Positions 47,037-55,660 of a stretch of DNA of 64,000 bases are shown one piece after another. Each line of letters starts with the position of its first letter. Positions within the stretch are counted from its first letter, which is position 1. Origin of the DNA: an uncultured Flavobacteriales bacterium (GTDB taxonomy: Bacteria; Bacteroidota; Bacteroidia; Flavobacteriales; Schleiferiaceae); contig CAJXKC010000002.1 in the NCBI GenBank assembly GCA_913055685.1, positions 496,001 through 560,000 of the forward strand. The letters run 5' to 3'. The notes beneath the pieces were generated by a model that did no database searches, was not told the origin of the DNA, and was given only the letters and a program-made list of their open reading frames with translations. The translations under genes and the position numbers were made by a program.

Positions 47037-48155
47037 ATGCACATCAAACAATGGAGCTATTGGGAGAATAAAGAGATAAGGTCTTCTATAGACTTACTTA
47101 TTGTTGGCGCAGGCTTTACGGGCCTCTCCGCGGCCATTAGCGCTAAAAGAAAGCATCCAAATTGGCGAATCGTAGTTCTAGAGCGGGATATTAGTGGGGA
47201 AGGGGCGAGCACCAAGAATGCGGGTTTCGCCTGCTATGGCACGGTAGGTGAGTTTTTAGATGATGAAAAGTCCATGGGGCGTGATGCCGCTTTGACTTTA
47301 ATTGAAAAGAGAAAAAAGGGGCTTGAGTATTTACAGCGGATTGTTGCGCCAAAGGCAATGGACTTTCAAAAAAAAGGAGGAGTAGAACTATTTTTAAAAG
47401 GCGAGGAACAGGCTTGGGAAGCGGCGCAAGAAGAAATTAGCGCTTTAAATCAGGACTCAGGAAGCGTAAATTACAAGCGCTCCAATCATCATAATAAGTT
47501 TAAGTCGACCTTAGGGTCGATCTACACTAAGGATGAAGGCCAATTAAACCCATTTAAACTTTGGTTAGCCTTGAAAAAGGAGGCCGTGCTACTTGACATA
47601 ATAATTTTACATGGTGTTAAAGTAAAATCATATCATAACGGTAATGCTAATCAAAAGGTAATAATAGACAGTTCGCATGGAGAATGGCATACGCAAGAAT
47701 TATTCATTGCCACCAATGCATTTCAACTAAAGCAAGATAGCCTAGATATAATTCCGGCCCGAAATCAAGTCTATGTTTTAGAGAACCCAGACTTTCAGTT
47801 AGATTCATTATCCTATCACCAAAACGCAGGTTATTTATATTTCCGTGGCTTAGGTTCTAAGATATTAATTGGTGGTGCGCGTCATATTTCGCACAGAGAA
47901 GAAATTTCTAGGGAAATGGCCAGGAATGAAAAAATAGAGGCGTATTTGATGCAGTATTTGAAAGACCATTTCTGTAATACAGGAGATTGGCAGATTCATA
48001 ATCAATGGAGCGGAATTATTGCTACCGGTAAATCTAAAGAGCCAATTGTAAAAGCTTTAGAAGATAAGGTTAAGGTTTGTGTGCGATTTGGCGGTATGGG
48101 TGTGGCTTTAAGTGCTTTTACAGCACATGAAGCCGTGCACAGATTCTACCCATAA
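47037..48155 (+). CDS. FAD-dependent oxidoreductase, DAO/glycine oxidase family
   Basis: 372 residues with an N-terminal Rossmann FAD-binding motif (LLIVGAGFTGLSAAISA), GEGASTKNAGFACYGTVGEF as in amine and amino-acid oxidases, and GWSGIIA-like NQWSGIIATGKS near the end. A second FAD contact is near the C-terminus (VCVRFGGMGVALSAFTAHEA). The substrate is unknown: secondary amine or amino acid are likely classes. It is a single gene with a divergent stress-protein gene upstream and a convergent TPR gene downstream. Confidence 0.87.
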   Translation: MHIKQWSYWENKEIRSSIDLLIVGAGFTGLSAAISAKRKHPNWRIVVLERDISGEGASTKNAGFACYGTVGEFLDDEKSMGRDAALTLIEKRKKGLEYLQRIVAPKAMDFQKKGGVELFLKGEEQAWEAAQEEISALNQDSGSVNYKRSNHHNKFKSTLGSIYTKDEGQLNPFKLWLALKKEAVLLDIIILHGVKVKSYHNGNANQKVIIDSSHGEWHTQELFIATNAFQLKQDSLDIIPARNQVYVLENPDFQLDSLSYHQNAGYLYFRGLGSKILIGGARHISHREEISREMARNEKIEAYLMQYLKDHFCNTGDWQIHNQWSGIIATGKSKEPIVKALEDKVKVCVRFGGMGVALSAFTAHEAVHRFYP

Positions 48156-48206
48156 AGGTTATTCTAATTTTACCTTATAATTAATATTATGTCAAATAAG
48201 TATTTC

Positions 48207-48235
48207 AAAAAGAAAGGAGACTAAAACATCTCCCT
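48207..48235 (-). terminator. Intrinsic terminator between convergent genes (minus-strand reading)
   Basis: On the minus strand AGGGAGA, an 8-nt loop and TCTCCTT form a 7-bp stem (one G-T pair) followed by a T-rich tail. It lies 13 nt after the TPR gene stop and would end that transcript. Read from the plus strand the same hairpin has a weaker T run and may also serve the oxidoreductase gene. Confidence 0.65.
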
Positions 48236-48247
48236 TCTCTTAGGTTT

Positions 48248-49543
48248 TTATTCTTCCATTAAAGCCTTGGCTTTATCGTACATCTTTAAAGCACGATATA
48301 CCTGCATCAAAGCATTCTTTACTTGCTCGTCATCAGGATTTGCTTTTCTAGCTTTAGTTAAATATGGTAAGGCCACTTGGAAAACAGATTTCTGTTCCTT
48401 TTCTAATTTCTTGTACTTCGTGGTCGCATTAAGCGGAAGATCGTTCATTTTAGTTCCAATGGCATTTGCACTATCAATGTAAATGATACTGGTCATGTAC
48501 AAAGCATCCGCATACATACTATCAACTTCTAAGGCCTTTTCATAGGCTTTTAAAGCAGCTGGAATATCCTTGAATTCAGTTTGTAGGATCACCCCTTTAT
48601 TGTAGAGCATTACCACGTTCTTTGGATCCTGAGCTATAGCTGCATCCAAGTTTGCTAAAGCTTTATCGTATTGCTTGTTATCAAAGAACAATTGCAATTC
48701 TGCTCTTAATAAATCTACGTTTTCAGGGAAACGGGTTCTCCCCTCCTTCAAGCTACTTTCGTAAAGGGCGGTATCCCCATTTTGTAGTGCTAAAAACACT
48801 AAGGAGCGGTACAAGTCAGAGCGCACATCTCCCTCAATCATTGGGCTGGTGAATTTACCACTAGCAACCATACGGTCCATTTGCTCTTTGTTAGCAAATA
48901 CATTAGTGTCGCCAGTTTCAGCATTTATCGCTTTAAATGCCACCCCTTTGTAATCCATTTTAATAAGGTCTTGGTAAATTGGAATGGCCTTATCGTACAT
49001 CTTTCCTTGCTGTGCCATAATGGCGGCATTGAAAAGCATATTGGTGTCTACCATTTCGGCAAAGTCCTTTTTAAGCTCATAAGTCTTTAGGAAATCTGCA
49101 TAGGCATTAGGGAAGTCTCCTTTGTTATTGGCCATAATACCACGACTGGCAATATCATTGGCTACAAACTGAACTTGCTGCCTGGCATCATCGGAATAAC
49201 GATCGCGATCAACTTGCTTTTCAAAAGCCAATAGTTCTGAATATCCTTCCAAGGCTTTATCCAAAGCATTGGTATCCATGGCTTTAATTGCAGGATCGGT
49301 ACTCTGATGTACGCGGTAATTGATTTTACCCTTATAAAAATAGAATTTGGCTAAATCCTTTTCTCTAACCTCAGAAAGAGATTTGTTTTTGATGATGCCA
49401 GCTGCTTCATCAATATACTCTTTAGCACTTTTCACATCATTATTGCGGTCAATGGCAATAACTGCAGAAGAAATTACAGGTTTTTCTTGGGCTGAGGCAC
49501 TAAAACCAATTACTAGCGCCCCTAGGAAAAGTAGTTTTTTCAT
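48248..49543 (-). CDS. Exported TPR-repeat protein
   Basis: 431 residues with a signal peptide (KKLLFLGALVIGFSASAQ). Repeated helix pairs of the tetratricopeptide type follow, the clearest being ALANLDAAIAQDPKNVVMLY, IPAALKAYEKALEVDSMYAD and PYLTKARKANPDDEQVKNAL. TPR proteins are scaffolds; this one is probably periplasmic. No enzyme domain is visible. The CAAAACTA at 49564-49571 upstream is a good minus-strand promoter box. Confidence 0.85.
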   Translation of the reverse strand: MKKLLFLGALVIGFSASAQEKPVISSAVIAIDRNNDVKSAKEYIDEAAGIIKNKSLSEVREKDLAKFYFYKGKINYRVHQSTDPAIKAMDTNALDKALEGYSELLAFEKQVDRDRYSDDARQQVQFVANDIASRGIMANNKGDFPNAYADFLKTYELKKDFAEMVDTNMLFNAAIMAQQGKMYDKAIPIYQDLIKMDYKGVAFKAINAETGDTNVFANKEQMDRMVASGKFTSPMIEGDVRSDLYRSLVFLALQNGDTALYESSLKEGRTRFPENVDLLRAELQLFFDNKQYDKALANLDAAIAQDPKNVVMLYNKGVILQTEFKDIPAALKAYEKALEVDSMYADALYMTSIIYIDSANAIGTKMNDLPLNATTKYKKLEKEQKSVFQVALPYLTKARKANPDDEQVKNALMQVYRALKMYDKAKALMEE

Positions 49544-49563
49544 TGTGATTTTAACTTTGGTTG

Positions 49564-49571
49564 CAAAACTA
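49564..49571 (-). promoter_or_regulatory. -7 box of the TPR gene promoter
   Basis: CAAAACTA reads TAGTTTTG on the minus strand, matching TAnnTTTG, 21 nt upstream of the TPR start. No clear -33 TTTG was found, so confidence is moderate. Confidence 0.5.
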
Positions 49572-49619
49572 GTGTTTCTGATATTTTTTAAAGAATGTAT
49601 GCCAATTTAATGCCAAGTC

Positions 49620-49627
49620 TATATTTG
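49620..49627 (+). promoter_or_regulatory. -7 box of the hibernation factor promoter
   Basis: TATATTTG matches TAnnTTTG and lies 31 nt before the start codon at 49659. No convincing -33 element was found. Confidence 0.55.
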
Positions 49628-49658
49628 CATAAATAAATTTAAAACAAACCTCTCAAGA

Positions 49659-49958
49659 ATGAAGTGGGATATCCAAACTGTTGGCTTTCATGCTCAAGAT
49701 GAGCTCATCGCCTACACACAAGAAAAAACCGAAGGATTACAAAAGTTTTACGATCAGATTGTTGGAGCTGAAGTTTACTTGAAACTTGTTCAGGATCAGC
49801 ATAAGCAAACTAAAAAAGCGGAGATTAAATTAAATATCCCTGGAAATGATCTTTTTGCTGAAAGTAGCTCAGATGGATTCGAGAAATCCGTGAATGAATC
49901 AGTGGAGAAATTAAAAGGTCAGATTAGAAAGCTTAAGACCAAGCTTAATAAGCACTAA
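49659..49958 (+). CDS. hpf: Ribosome hibernation-promoting factor (short HPF/RaiA-type)
   Basis: 99 residues of the single HPF/YfiA domain: IQTVGFHAQDELIAYTQEKT, then AEVYLKLVQDQ and AEIKLNIPGNDLFAESSSDG. It binds the 30S decoding site and blocks translation in stationary phase. The basic C-terminal helix (VEKLKGQIRKLKTKLNK) is complete and no dimerisation domain follows, so this is the short type. It lies 13 nt before a glycosyltransferase gene. Confidence 0.92.
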   Translation: MKWDIQTVGFHAQDELIAYTQEKTEGLQKFYDQIVGAEVYLKLVQDQHKQTKKAEIKLNIPGNDLFAESSSDGFEKSVNESVEKLKGQIRKLKTKLNKH

Positions 49959-49971
49959 GAAAAGCACAGCC

Positions 49972-51003
49972 ATGCATATACTGGCCGCAGCCAAAGCTGG
50001 CTTTGATTATAACCGAACCCAAATTCTACTTAAAGGCCTAGAGGCCTTGGGGCATAAGGTTGAAAAGTATTTAATTCCCGATCGCAATGCTAAATTCGGT
50101 CGGGAATTAGCTTTTAAAAGCAAGGCTGCCGATTTGGTCTACGTCCCTCCTTTTCGTCACCGTGACCTATCTTTTGTACGCAATTACAGTTCTGCTCCGC
50201 TTGTCTTTGATCCCTTAATTTCTCGCTACCTCACTAAGGTGGTCGATTATGGTCATTATTGGAAGGCTCCGCAAAAATGGTGGGTAGACTTTAAAGACTT
50301 TCGAAATTGCGATTTACTTCTTGCCGACACTCAGGCTCATCTCAATTATTTCAAAAAAACTTTATTACTACCCTCCTCCCTTGCTACTGCAGTAGTGCCA
50401 GTGGGGGTTGATACAAGGACCTTCATTGGCCAGAAGAAAGAATCTAAGTTACCTTTTACAGTTGGGTTCTACGGAACCTTTGTACCCTTACAAGGGGTGT
50501 CTACCTTAATTGAGACCGCCGCCCTTTTAAAAAATGAAAATCACATTCGCTTCGAGTTTCTTGGTACAGGACATCAGTATCAGGAAATGCGGAATTTGGC
50601 CCAAAAACGCGGTTTAGACCTTGCCCTATTTAAAGGCTGGATTGCTTATGAAGAGCTAGCTAAGCACCTATCGAACTTCGACTTGGCTCTAGGTATTTTT
50701 GGCTCTTCTTTGAAAGCCGATTTAGTAGTCCCCAATAAGCTTTATCATTATGCTGCTTTGGGAATACCCTGTATTACTAAAGAGACCATAGGAGTTAATG
50801 AAGTCTTTACACAGAACGAAAACATCCTTACCCTAGAAGCTGAGCCTGCTCTCTTGGCTGAGAAAATACTAGAGCTCGCTGCGGACCAGAAAAAACTGGC
50901 TGATATTGGCTTAGCCGCTAAAAGTTTAATCGTTCGGGATTATTCACATCTGGCCATAGCTGAAAAATTTGTCACAGCAGTTGAGGAATCAGGCCTGATC
51001 TAA
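49972..51003 (+). CDS. Glycosyltransferase family 4-type
   Basis: 343 residues with a GT-B fold. The N-terminal half (MHILAAAKAGFDYNRTQILL) reads like an acceptor domain. The C-terminal half has the glycosyltransferase group 1 marks: VPVGVDTRTF, GFYGTFVPLQGVSTLIETAA, EFLGTGHQYQEMR and KLYHYAALGIPCITKETIG, the last with the usual donor-binding area although the E-x7-E spacing is not obvious. Substrate unknown. It is a single gene, not part of a polysaccharide cluster here. Confidence 0.83.
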   Translation: MHILAAAKAGFDYNRTQILLKGLEALGHKVEKYLIPDRNAKFGRELAFKSKAADLVYVPPFRHRDLSFVRNYSSAPLVFDPLISRYLTKVVDYGHYWKAPQKWWVDFKDFRNCDLLLADTQAHLNYFKKTLLLPSSLATAVVPVGVDTRTFIGQKKESKLPFTVGFYGTFVPLQGVSTLIETAALLKNENHIRFEFLGTGHQYQEMRNLAQKRGLDLALFKGWIAYEELAKHLSNFDLALGIFGSSLKADLVVPNKLYHYAALGIPCITKETIGVNEVFTQNENILTLEAEPALLAEKILELAADQKKLADIGLAAKSLIVRDYSHLAIAEKFVTAVEESGLI

Positions 51004-51378
51004 GATAGTTTTGATATTTGGTTTAAAGTATTGGTCACTTTTTAAAACCTTTCCGTCTTCACGGTAAATAGGCTCCCCATTTTTATCCAACTTCGACATA
51101 TTACTCCTTTGAATTTCGTCGAAAACCTCCTCGATTTTTTCCTGTAAGCCATGACTAAGAATGGTACCACAAAGGATGTAAAGCATATCTCCCAGGGCAT
51201 CGGCAATTTCTACTAAATCGCCATTTTGTGCTGCTTCCAAGTATTCTTCATTTTCCTCTCGCATTAATTTATAGCGAAGTAGACTGGTTCTTTCGTCTAT
51301 GTTAGCGCTTGGTTTATAGCGGTTTTCAATTTTAAAGGCATTGTGAAAGGTTTCAACTGCGGCTATTTGCTTTTTCAT
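50989..51378 (-). CDS. MazG-like all-alpha NTP pyrophosphohydrolase family protein
   Basis: 129 residues from ATG 51378; the longer frame to 51429 overlaps the divergent gene and was rejected. The MazG/PRA-PH motif is clear: REENEEYLEAAQNGDLVEIA with DALGDM, the Glu/Asp set for Mg2+. These enzymes hydrolyse nucleoside triphosphates to monophosphates and PPi; substrate unknown. The C-terminus (NMSKLDKNGEPIYREDGKVL) is typical of the PRA-PH-like branch. It converges with the glycosyltransferase gene with a 15-nt overlap. Confidence 0.85.
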   Translation of the reverse strand: MKKQIAAVETFHNAFKIENRYKPSANIDERTSLLRYKLMREENEEYLEAAQNGDLVEIADALGDMLYILCGTILSHGLQEKIEEVFDEIQRSNMSKLDKNGEPIYREDGKVLKSDQYFKPNIKTILDQA

Positions 51379-51405
51379 GAATACTTTTGTCTTAGATAAA
51401 TTGTT

Positions 51406-51594
51406 ATGGAAAATATTACTACCGGGCATTGGATTTTTGCAGGGATCTTTATGATCGCTTTTGTAGCTTACCTAATCTGGAGCTATCGAAAAGATCTTAA
51501 TCTGCATAAAACGCATTATGGAGGTAGTATATATGTATTGGTTGGCATCATCGTTATCCTCTTCCTGTTCTACATTTTCAAGCGTTTACTATAG
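51406..51594 (+). CDS. Small two-helix membrane protein
   Basis: 62 residues with two hydrophobic segments (about 9-27 and 41-59) joined by a charged loop (SYRKDLNLHKTHYGGS). I do not recognise a named family, though small proteins of this shape are common beside metabolic genes in Bacteroidota. It is divergent from the MazG-like gene with 27 nt between starts and overlaps the end of the aldehyde dehydrogenase gene by 6 nt. Conservation was not checked, so coding status is likely rather than certain. Confidence 0.6.
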   Translation: MENITTGHWIFAGIFMIAFVAYLIWSYRKDLNLHKTHYGGSIYVLVGIIVILFLFYIFKRLL

Positions 51595-52953
51595 GCTTTC
51601 CTTAATGTAAATGGTCTTTAGGTTAGTGAAAGACCTTATTCCCTCTGGACCTAATTCACGGCCGTAGCCCGAAGACTTTACTCCTCCAAAGGGCAAGCGT
51701 GGGTCACTTTTAACTAGTTCATTTATAAATACTGCCCCTTCCTCGAAATAAGGGGCCCATTTTAATAATTCGCTACTGTTTTTTCCAATTAGACTAACAC
51801 CTAGACCGAAAGGACTTTCATTACTAATAGCGATTGCTTCTTCAATATTGTTGAAGGATATAAGACTCGCGACTGGCCCAAAAACTTCTTCTTGCAGTAT
51901 GGGATTAGCCTTATTGCTTATCCTGATAATAGTTGGTTCAATAAAATTATCCCGTCGTTTACCACCTAAAAGCAAATCCGCCCCCTGATTCAAGGCCTTA
52001 TTAATCTGCTCTTGCACTTTTTCAGCTAAATCTCTGCGGGCTAAAGGTCCAATTTCGGTCTGACTGAGCCTAGGGTCACCCAATTGGTAGGACTTAAAAA
52101 CCTTAATTAACTCTTTACTAAAGTCCTCTATTAATGATTCGTGAACAATAAAGCGTTTAGCAGCAATGCAACTCTGTCCCGCATTCATTAAACGCGCTCT
52201 CCCTGCAAGTTCAGCCGCAGCTTTAATCTCTGCATCTTTAAAAATGATAAAAGCATTGGAACCACCTAGCTCCAATAATTGAGGTTTCAAATGTTTAGCC
52301 GCAATTTGAGCTACAGTTGACCCGGCTTGAGTGCTACCGGTTAAAGACAAGGCCTTCACCTCTTCCCTAGCCAATAATTCTGCTGCTTGCTCATTACTTA
52401 GCCGCAGGTTTTTAAATGCCCCTTGCGGAAAACAGTTTTGAAATAAATTTTCCAATAATTCCGCACTATGCGGACAATTAGGGGCATGTTTAAGTAATAC
52501 CCTATTACCAGCTAATAGCGCAGGTACTGCAAATCGAAAAACCTGCCAGAAAGGAAAGTTCCAAGGCATAATCCCAAGCACTATCCCTAAAGGCTCAAAG
52601 GTCTTAATGGCCTTATCTTCACCCAAGTCAATTTCTTCTGCGGCTAAATAAGCAGTCGCATTTTCTCGATAATAATCACATAACCAAGCGCATTTTTCTA
52701 TTTCGGCCTTAGCCTCAGAGAGAACCTTACCCATTTCACGACTAATAGCGTCGGCCAAAAACTCCTGGTCATCCCTAAGGAGTTTGGAAAGCCTGGAAAC
52801 TCCTTGTAGCCTAGCCTCTAGATTAAAGTTTAAGGCAAAGGGACTTAATTCCTGTGCAGCCGATAGAGCATCGCTAATATCATTAGAGCCATGTAAAGGG
52901 TATGTTTTGTATTCCTCGCCTGTGAATGGATTAACGCTTTTGTAGGATGCCAT
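51589..52953 (-). CDS. Aldehyde dehydrogenase (succinate-semialdehyde dehydrogenase-like)
   Basis: Oxidises an aldehyde to its acid with NAD(P)+. 454 residues with IMPWNFPFWQVFRFAVPALL, LSLTGSTQAGSTVA (cofactor site), catalytic Glu in LLELGGSNAFI and nucleophile Cys in NAGQSCIAAKRF. The end motif VNELVKSDPRLPFGGVKSSG is typical. It resembles the GabD/Sad group by its short N-terminus. The start overlaps the upstream carboxypeptidase gene by 23 nt. Exact substrate not assigned. Confidence 0.92.
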   Translation of the reverse strand: MASYKSVNPFTGEEYKTYPLHGSNDISDALSAAQELSPFALNFNLEARLQGVSRLSKLLRDDQEFLADAISREMGKVLSEAKAEIEKCAWLCDYYRENATAYLAAEEIDLGEDKAIKTFEPLGIVLGIMPWNFPFWQVFRFAVPALLAGNRVLLKHAPNCPHSAELLENLFQNCFPQGAFKNLRLSNEQAAELLAREEVKALSLTGSTQAGSTVAQIAAKHLKPQLLELGGSNAFIIFKDAEIKAAAELAGRARLMNAGQSCIAAKRFIVHESLIEDFSKELIKVFKSYQLGDPRLSQTEIGPLARRDLAEKVQEQINKALNQGADLLLGGKRRDNFIEPTIIRISNKANPILQEEVFGPVASLISFNNIEEAIAISNESPFGLGVSLIGKNSSELLKWAPYFEEGAVFINELVKSDPRLPFGGVKSSGYGRELGPEGIRSFTNLKTIYIKESL

Positions 52954-54088
52954 TGCTAAATTTAAAATTCTTAATGTTTGAGCTTAGGACAAATTCGGCT
53001 TTTTGATCAAGGTCAAGTCCATGGGTAGCCTCTAGGCTAAATTGATTATACTCTTCGATACCTTTTAAATGCTTGAGATCACCGATATCATCTACTTTAT
53101 AATACTCCTCCCAAGTCATACTATCTGGATTCACTTTCTCTACTCGCATTAAAGCCAAGTCGATTTTCAGACCTTTAAAATCCAGGTCACGGAATATCAT
53201 ATCTCTTAAATTGGACTGGTTTTCTGGAATCGACCAATAATCTTTAAGCTCAAATTCTTTCCACCCTCTAGAGACAATGAGCTCCAAAGCTGCCTTGAAG
53301 CCCTCATAACAAAGCTCCCTAGCTTTTTTTCGCTTTGGATCATCAGGGTATGCACCAGATTCAAAAAGCAAGCATGGTACCCCCTGTTTCACTAAGTTAT
53401 CGCCCAAAGCGCGCGGGTAAAATTCATCGGTATACCGACCAAAATGTGCTGGCGCTAAATCTTCAAGCTGCTTATGAATTGCAGCTATGAGCTGCATCGT
53501 TTTCTTACGATCCGGGTTTATGCTGCGCTCCAAATTAAAAGAAGGCGCTAAGAAACTTAAAGTTGCCGTCCTACCAGAGTCACCTGCGGCGAAAATATTT
53601 CTTTGATCATGTAGGTTAAAAGCCCAATGAGGATCAAAGTCTTCCAATGCCTTAAAAAAGGCCTTTGTTTCTGGCGCTTCCCGGCTTATCACATCCCTAT
53701 TAAGGTCAATTCCCACAGCATTGCGACGCTTATAGTACTCCGATCCATCGGGGTTAAGCATAATTATTAGGCGCAATCGCAGTTTACTTTCCAAGGCTGC
53801 TAAAGCCCCATTCAAAATGCATTCGCAAAGATCTATTAAGGCATAACTGGCAGTTGATTCATTACCGTGCATCTGTGACCAGGCCATAATACGCTCCAAA
53901 CCATAGCCCCAGTCGAGGGCGTAAATCTCCCGACCTTCTACAGAATGTCCGATTAGTTTTAAGTCAAATTCCTTCCTTTTAGACATAAAGTCCCAGAAGG
54001 GTTTAAGCGAAGCTGGTCTCAGCCATTTATGTGATAGTTCACGACCGGGAACTCTAATTATATTGGACTTTTTAGACTCAGCACTCAT
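52931..54088 (-). CDS. M14 family zinc carboxypeptidase
   Basis: 385 residues. The zinc site is visible as His and Glu in MAWSQMHGNESTASYAL and a third His in WAFNLHDQRNIF. The catalytic Glu candidate is in PCLLFESGAYPD. RRNAVGIDLNRDV is a usual M14 substrate-binding block. No signal peptide is present in the first residues (MSAESKKSNIIRVPG), so it appears cytoplasmic, perhaps acting on peptidoglycan-derived or other peptides. The C-terminal 100 residues are an unassigned beta-rich extension. Confidence 0.87.
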   Translation of the reverse strand: MSAESKKSNIIRVPGRELSHKWLRPASLKPFWDFMSKRKEFDLKLIGHSVEGREIYALDWGYGLERIMAWSQMHGNESTASYALIDLCECILNGALAALESKLRLRLIIMLNPDGSEYYKRRNAVGIDLNRDVISREAPETKAFFKALEDFDPHWAFNLHDQRNIFAAGDSGRTATLSFLAPSFNLERSINPDRKKTMQLIAAIHKQLEDLAPAHFGRYTDEFYPRALGDNLVKQGVPCLLFESGAYPDDPKRKKARELCYEGFKAALELIVSRGWKEFELKDYWSIPENQSNLRDMIFRDLDFKGLKIDLALMRVEKVNPDSMTWEEYYKVDDIGDLKHLKGIEEYNQFSLEATHGLDLDQKAEFVLSSNIKNFKFSNGILQKR

Positions 54089-54210
54089 AGTCTATTTCTA
54101 TCAATTTTGGGAATTCCGTGAATACCTTACAAATATGCCTAATATGATCATGTAACACTTCAATTAAACCAAGAAATAGATTTATTTTCGGGCCATAAAC
54201 ACTTTTTCCT

Positions 54211-55521
54211 ATGTCTAAATACATCTACAGCTTAGCTTTAATCTTAGCGTCTTTATACTCTGTAGCACAGAGTTCTATAATTAAATCAGGCCCTATGCTA
54301 GGCTATGCCGAAATGAGAGAAGCATTAGTCTGGATTCAATTAAAAGAAGCCGGAACGGTTAAGCTCCGATATTGGGTGAGTAGCGAATCGGAACCTGACT
54401 TTAAATGGACAGAAGAAGTTGGTACCTCTCCTTCTACTGCAAATACTGCCAAATTGTATTTAAGGTATCTAGAACCTGGTACAACTTACGCCTACGAAGT
54501 ATGGGTAAACGACCAAAAGCAAAGCATAGAATACCCCCTACTTGTTAGCACCGAGCCACTCTGGGACTACCGCCGCGAACCACCAAGCTTCAAAATAGCC
54601 ATGGGCTCTTGTACTTATATAAACGAGGCAGCTTATGACAGACCCGGAGAGCCTTATGGTGCTGATTATCATATTTTTGAGAGCATTCACGCTAAAAATC
54701 CAGAAGCCATGCTGTGGTTAGGGGATAATGTTTACTTAAGACCTGCAGACGAATGGACGCGCAGCGGTTACCTTGCACGTTACAGCCACACCCGCGCCCT
54801 ACCTGAAATGCAAGAGCTTTTAGCTAGCTGCCCGAATTACGCGATTTGGGATGATCATGACTTTGGCCCTAATGATGCTTCAGGTAGCTGGATTCATAAA
54901 GACCTTGCCCTGGAGGTATTTAAGCTATTCTGGGCTAATCCAAGCTACGGTTTCCGCGATAGACCCTCCACCTTTAGCGCTTTCAACTTTCGTGATTGTG
55001 ATTTTATCATGCTTGATAATCGGTTTTTCCGCAGCGAGGCCAGCGAAATCTACCCCGATCAAATGTTTGGTAAAGAACAGATTGACGACATGATTAACCT
55101 CCTCAAGGCTAGCAGAGCTCCTTTTAAATTTGTCCTTGCCGGTAGCCAGATACTTAATAGTGCCAAAGTATATGAGAACTTTAGTAATTACGAAGAAGAG
55201 CGCGATTATATGCTAGACCGTATTAGTGATGAGAAAATCCAAAACGTTATTTTCCTTACTGGAGACCGACACCATAGCGAAGTAATGAAAATGGACTTGG
55301 AAAGCGGCTACCCAGTTTATGAGTTTACAGTTTCACCCCTAACCAGTGGTCCAAACCTTAATGTTAAAGAAACTAACCTTTATCGAGAAAAGGGGTCTTT
55401 GATAAAACAGCGAAATTTCGCGGTAATGGAAATAAGCGGTCCTCGAAAAAAACGTCAACTGGAGCTTACCTTTTACGACTCAAACGGCGATAAAATATAC
55501 TTTTACGAGATTAGCGAATAG
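54211..55521 (+). CDS. PhoD-like alkaline phosphatase/phosphodiesterase, exported
   Basis: 436 residues with a signal peptide (KYIYSLALILASLYSVAQ). An N-terminal fibronectin-like strand domain (about 20-120) is followed by the PhoD metallophosphatase: KIAMGSCTYINE, EAMLWLGDNVYLR, YAIWDDHDFGPNDA and VIFLTGDRHHSEVM give the metal ligands Asp, Asn and His. It acts on phosphate esters outside the inner membrane. The last part (ETNLYREKGSLIKQRNFAVM) is the usual end. Ends before a strong hairpin terminator. Confidence 0.9.
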   Translation: MSKYIYSLALILASLYSVAQSSIIKSGPMLGYAEMREALVWIQLKEAGTVKLRYWVSSESEPDFKWTEEVGTSPSTANTAKLYLRYLEPGTTYAYEVWVNDQKQSIEYPLLVSTEPLWDYRREPPSFKIAMGSCTYINEAAYDRPGEPYGADYHIFESIHAKNPEAMLWLGDNVYLRPADEWTRSGYLARYSHTRALPEMQELLASCPNYAIWDDHDFGPNDASGSWIHKDLALEVFKLFWANPSYGFRDRPSTFSAFNFRDCDFIMLDNRFFRSEASEIYPDQMFGKEQIDDMINLLKASRAPFKFVLAGSQILNSAKVYENFSNYEEERDYMLDRISDEKIQNVIFLTGDRHHSEVMKMDLESGYPVYEFTVSPLTSGPNLNVKETNLYREKGSLIKQRNFAVMEISGPRKKRQLELTFYDSNGDKIYFYEISE

Positions 55522-55548
55522 GTTTACAAAAGTATTTTTAAATACATT

Positions 55549-55590
55549 AAAGTGCTATATATCAGTGATATATAGCACTTTTTTTAAGCC
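55549..55590 (+). terminator. Long perfect hairpin terminator after the PhoD-like gene
   Basis: AAAGTGCTATATATCA (55549-55564) and TGATATATAGCACTTT (55566-55581) are perfect inverse 16-bp arms around one central base. The T run 55579-55585 follows. The stem has only three G-C pairs per arm outside AT stretches, but the symmetry and T tract fit an intrinsic terminator. A second small palindrome, GTATTTTTAAATAC (55532-55545), precedes it. Confidence 0.8.
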
Positions 55591-55615
55591 TTGACTTTAA
55601 GCTTCTAAAATCTAT

Positions 55616-55635
55616 ATATTTACATATGTAAATAT
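55616..55635. promoter_or_regulatory. 20-bp perfect palindrome in the XRE gene promoter (probable operator)
   Basis: ATATTTACATATGTAAATAT is a perfect palindrome located 5-24 nt upstream of the TACATTTG -7 box (55640-55647), where the -33 element should be. Its core TACATATGTA resembles the motif TACAAATGTA found inside the XRE gene. The placement fits autorepression by the XRE protein, inferred only. Confidence 0.65.
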
Positions 55636-55639
55636 TTAT

Positions 55640-55647
55640 TACATTTG
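55640..55647 (+). promoter_or_regulatory. -7 box of the XRE regulator gene
   Basis: TACATTTG matches TAnnTTTG and lies 13 nt before the ATG at 55661, giving a very short leader. The -33 position falls inside the palindrome at 55616-55635, so occupancy there would block transcription. Confidence 0.6.
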
Positions 55648-55660
55648 AAAAAAATAGAGA

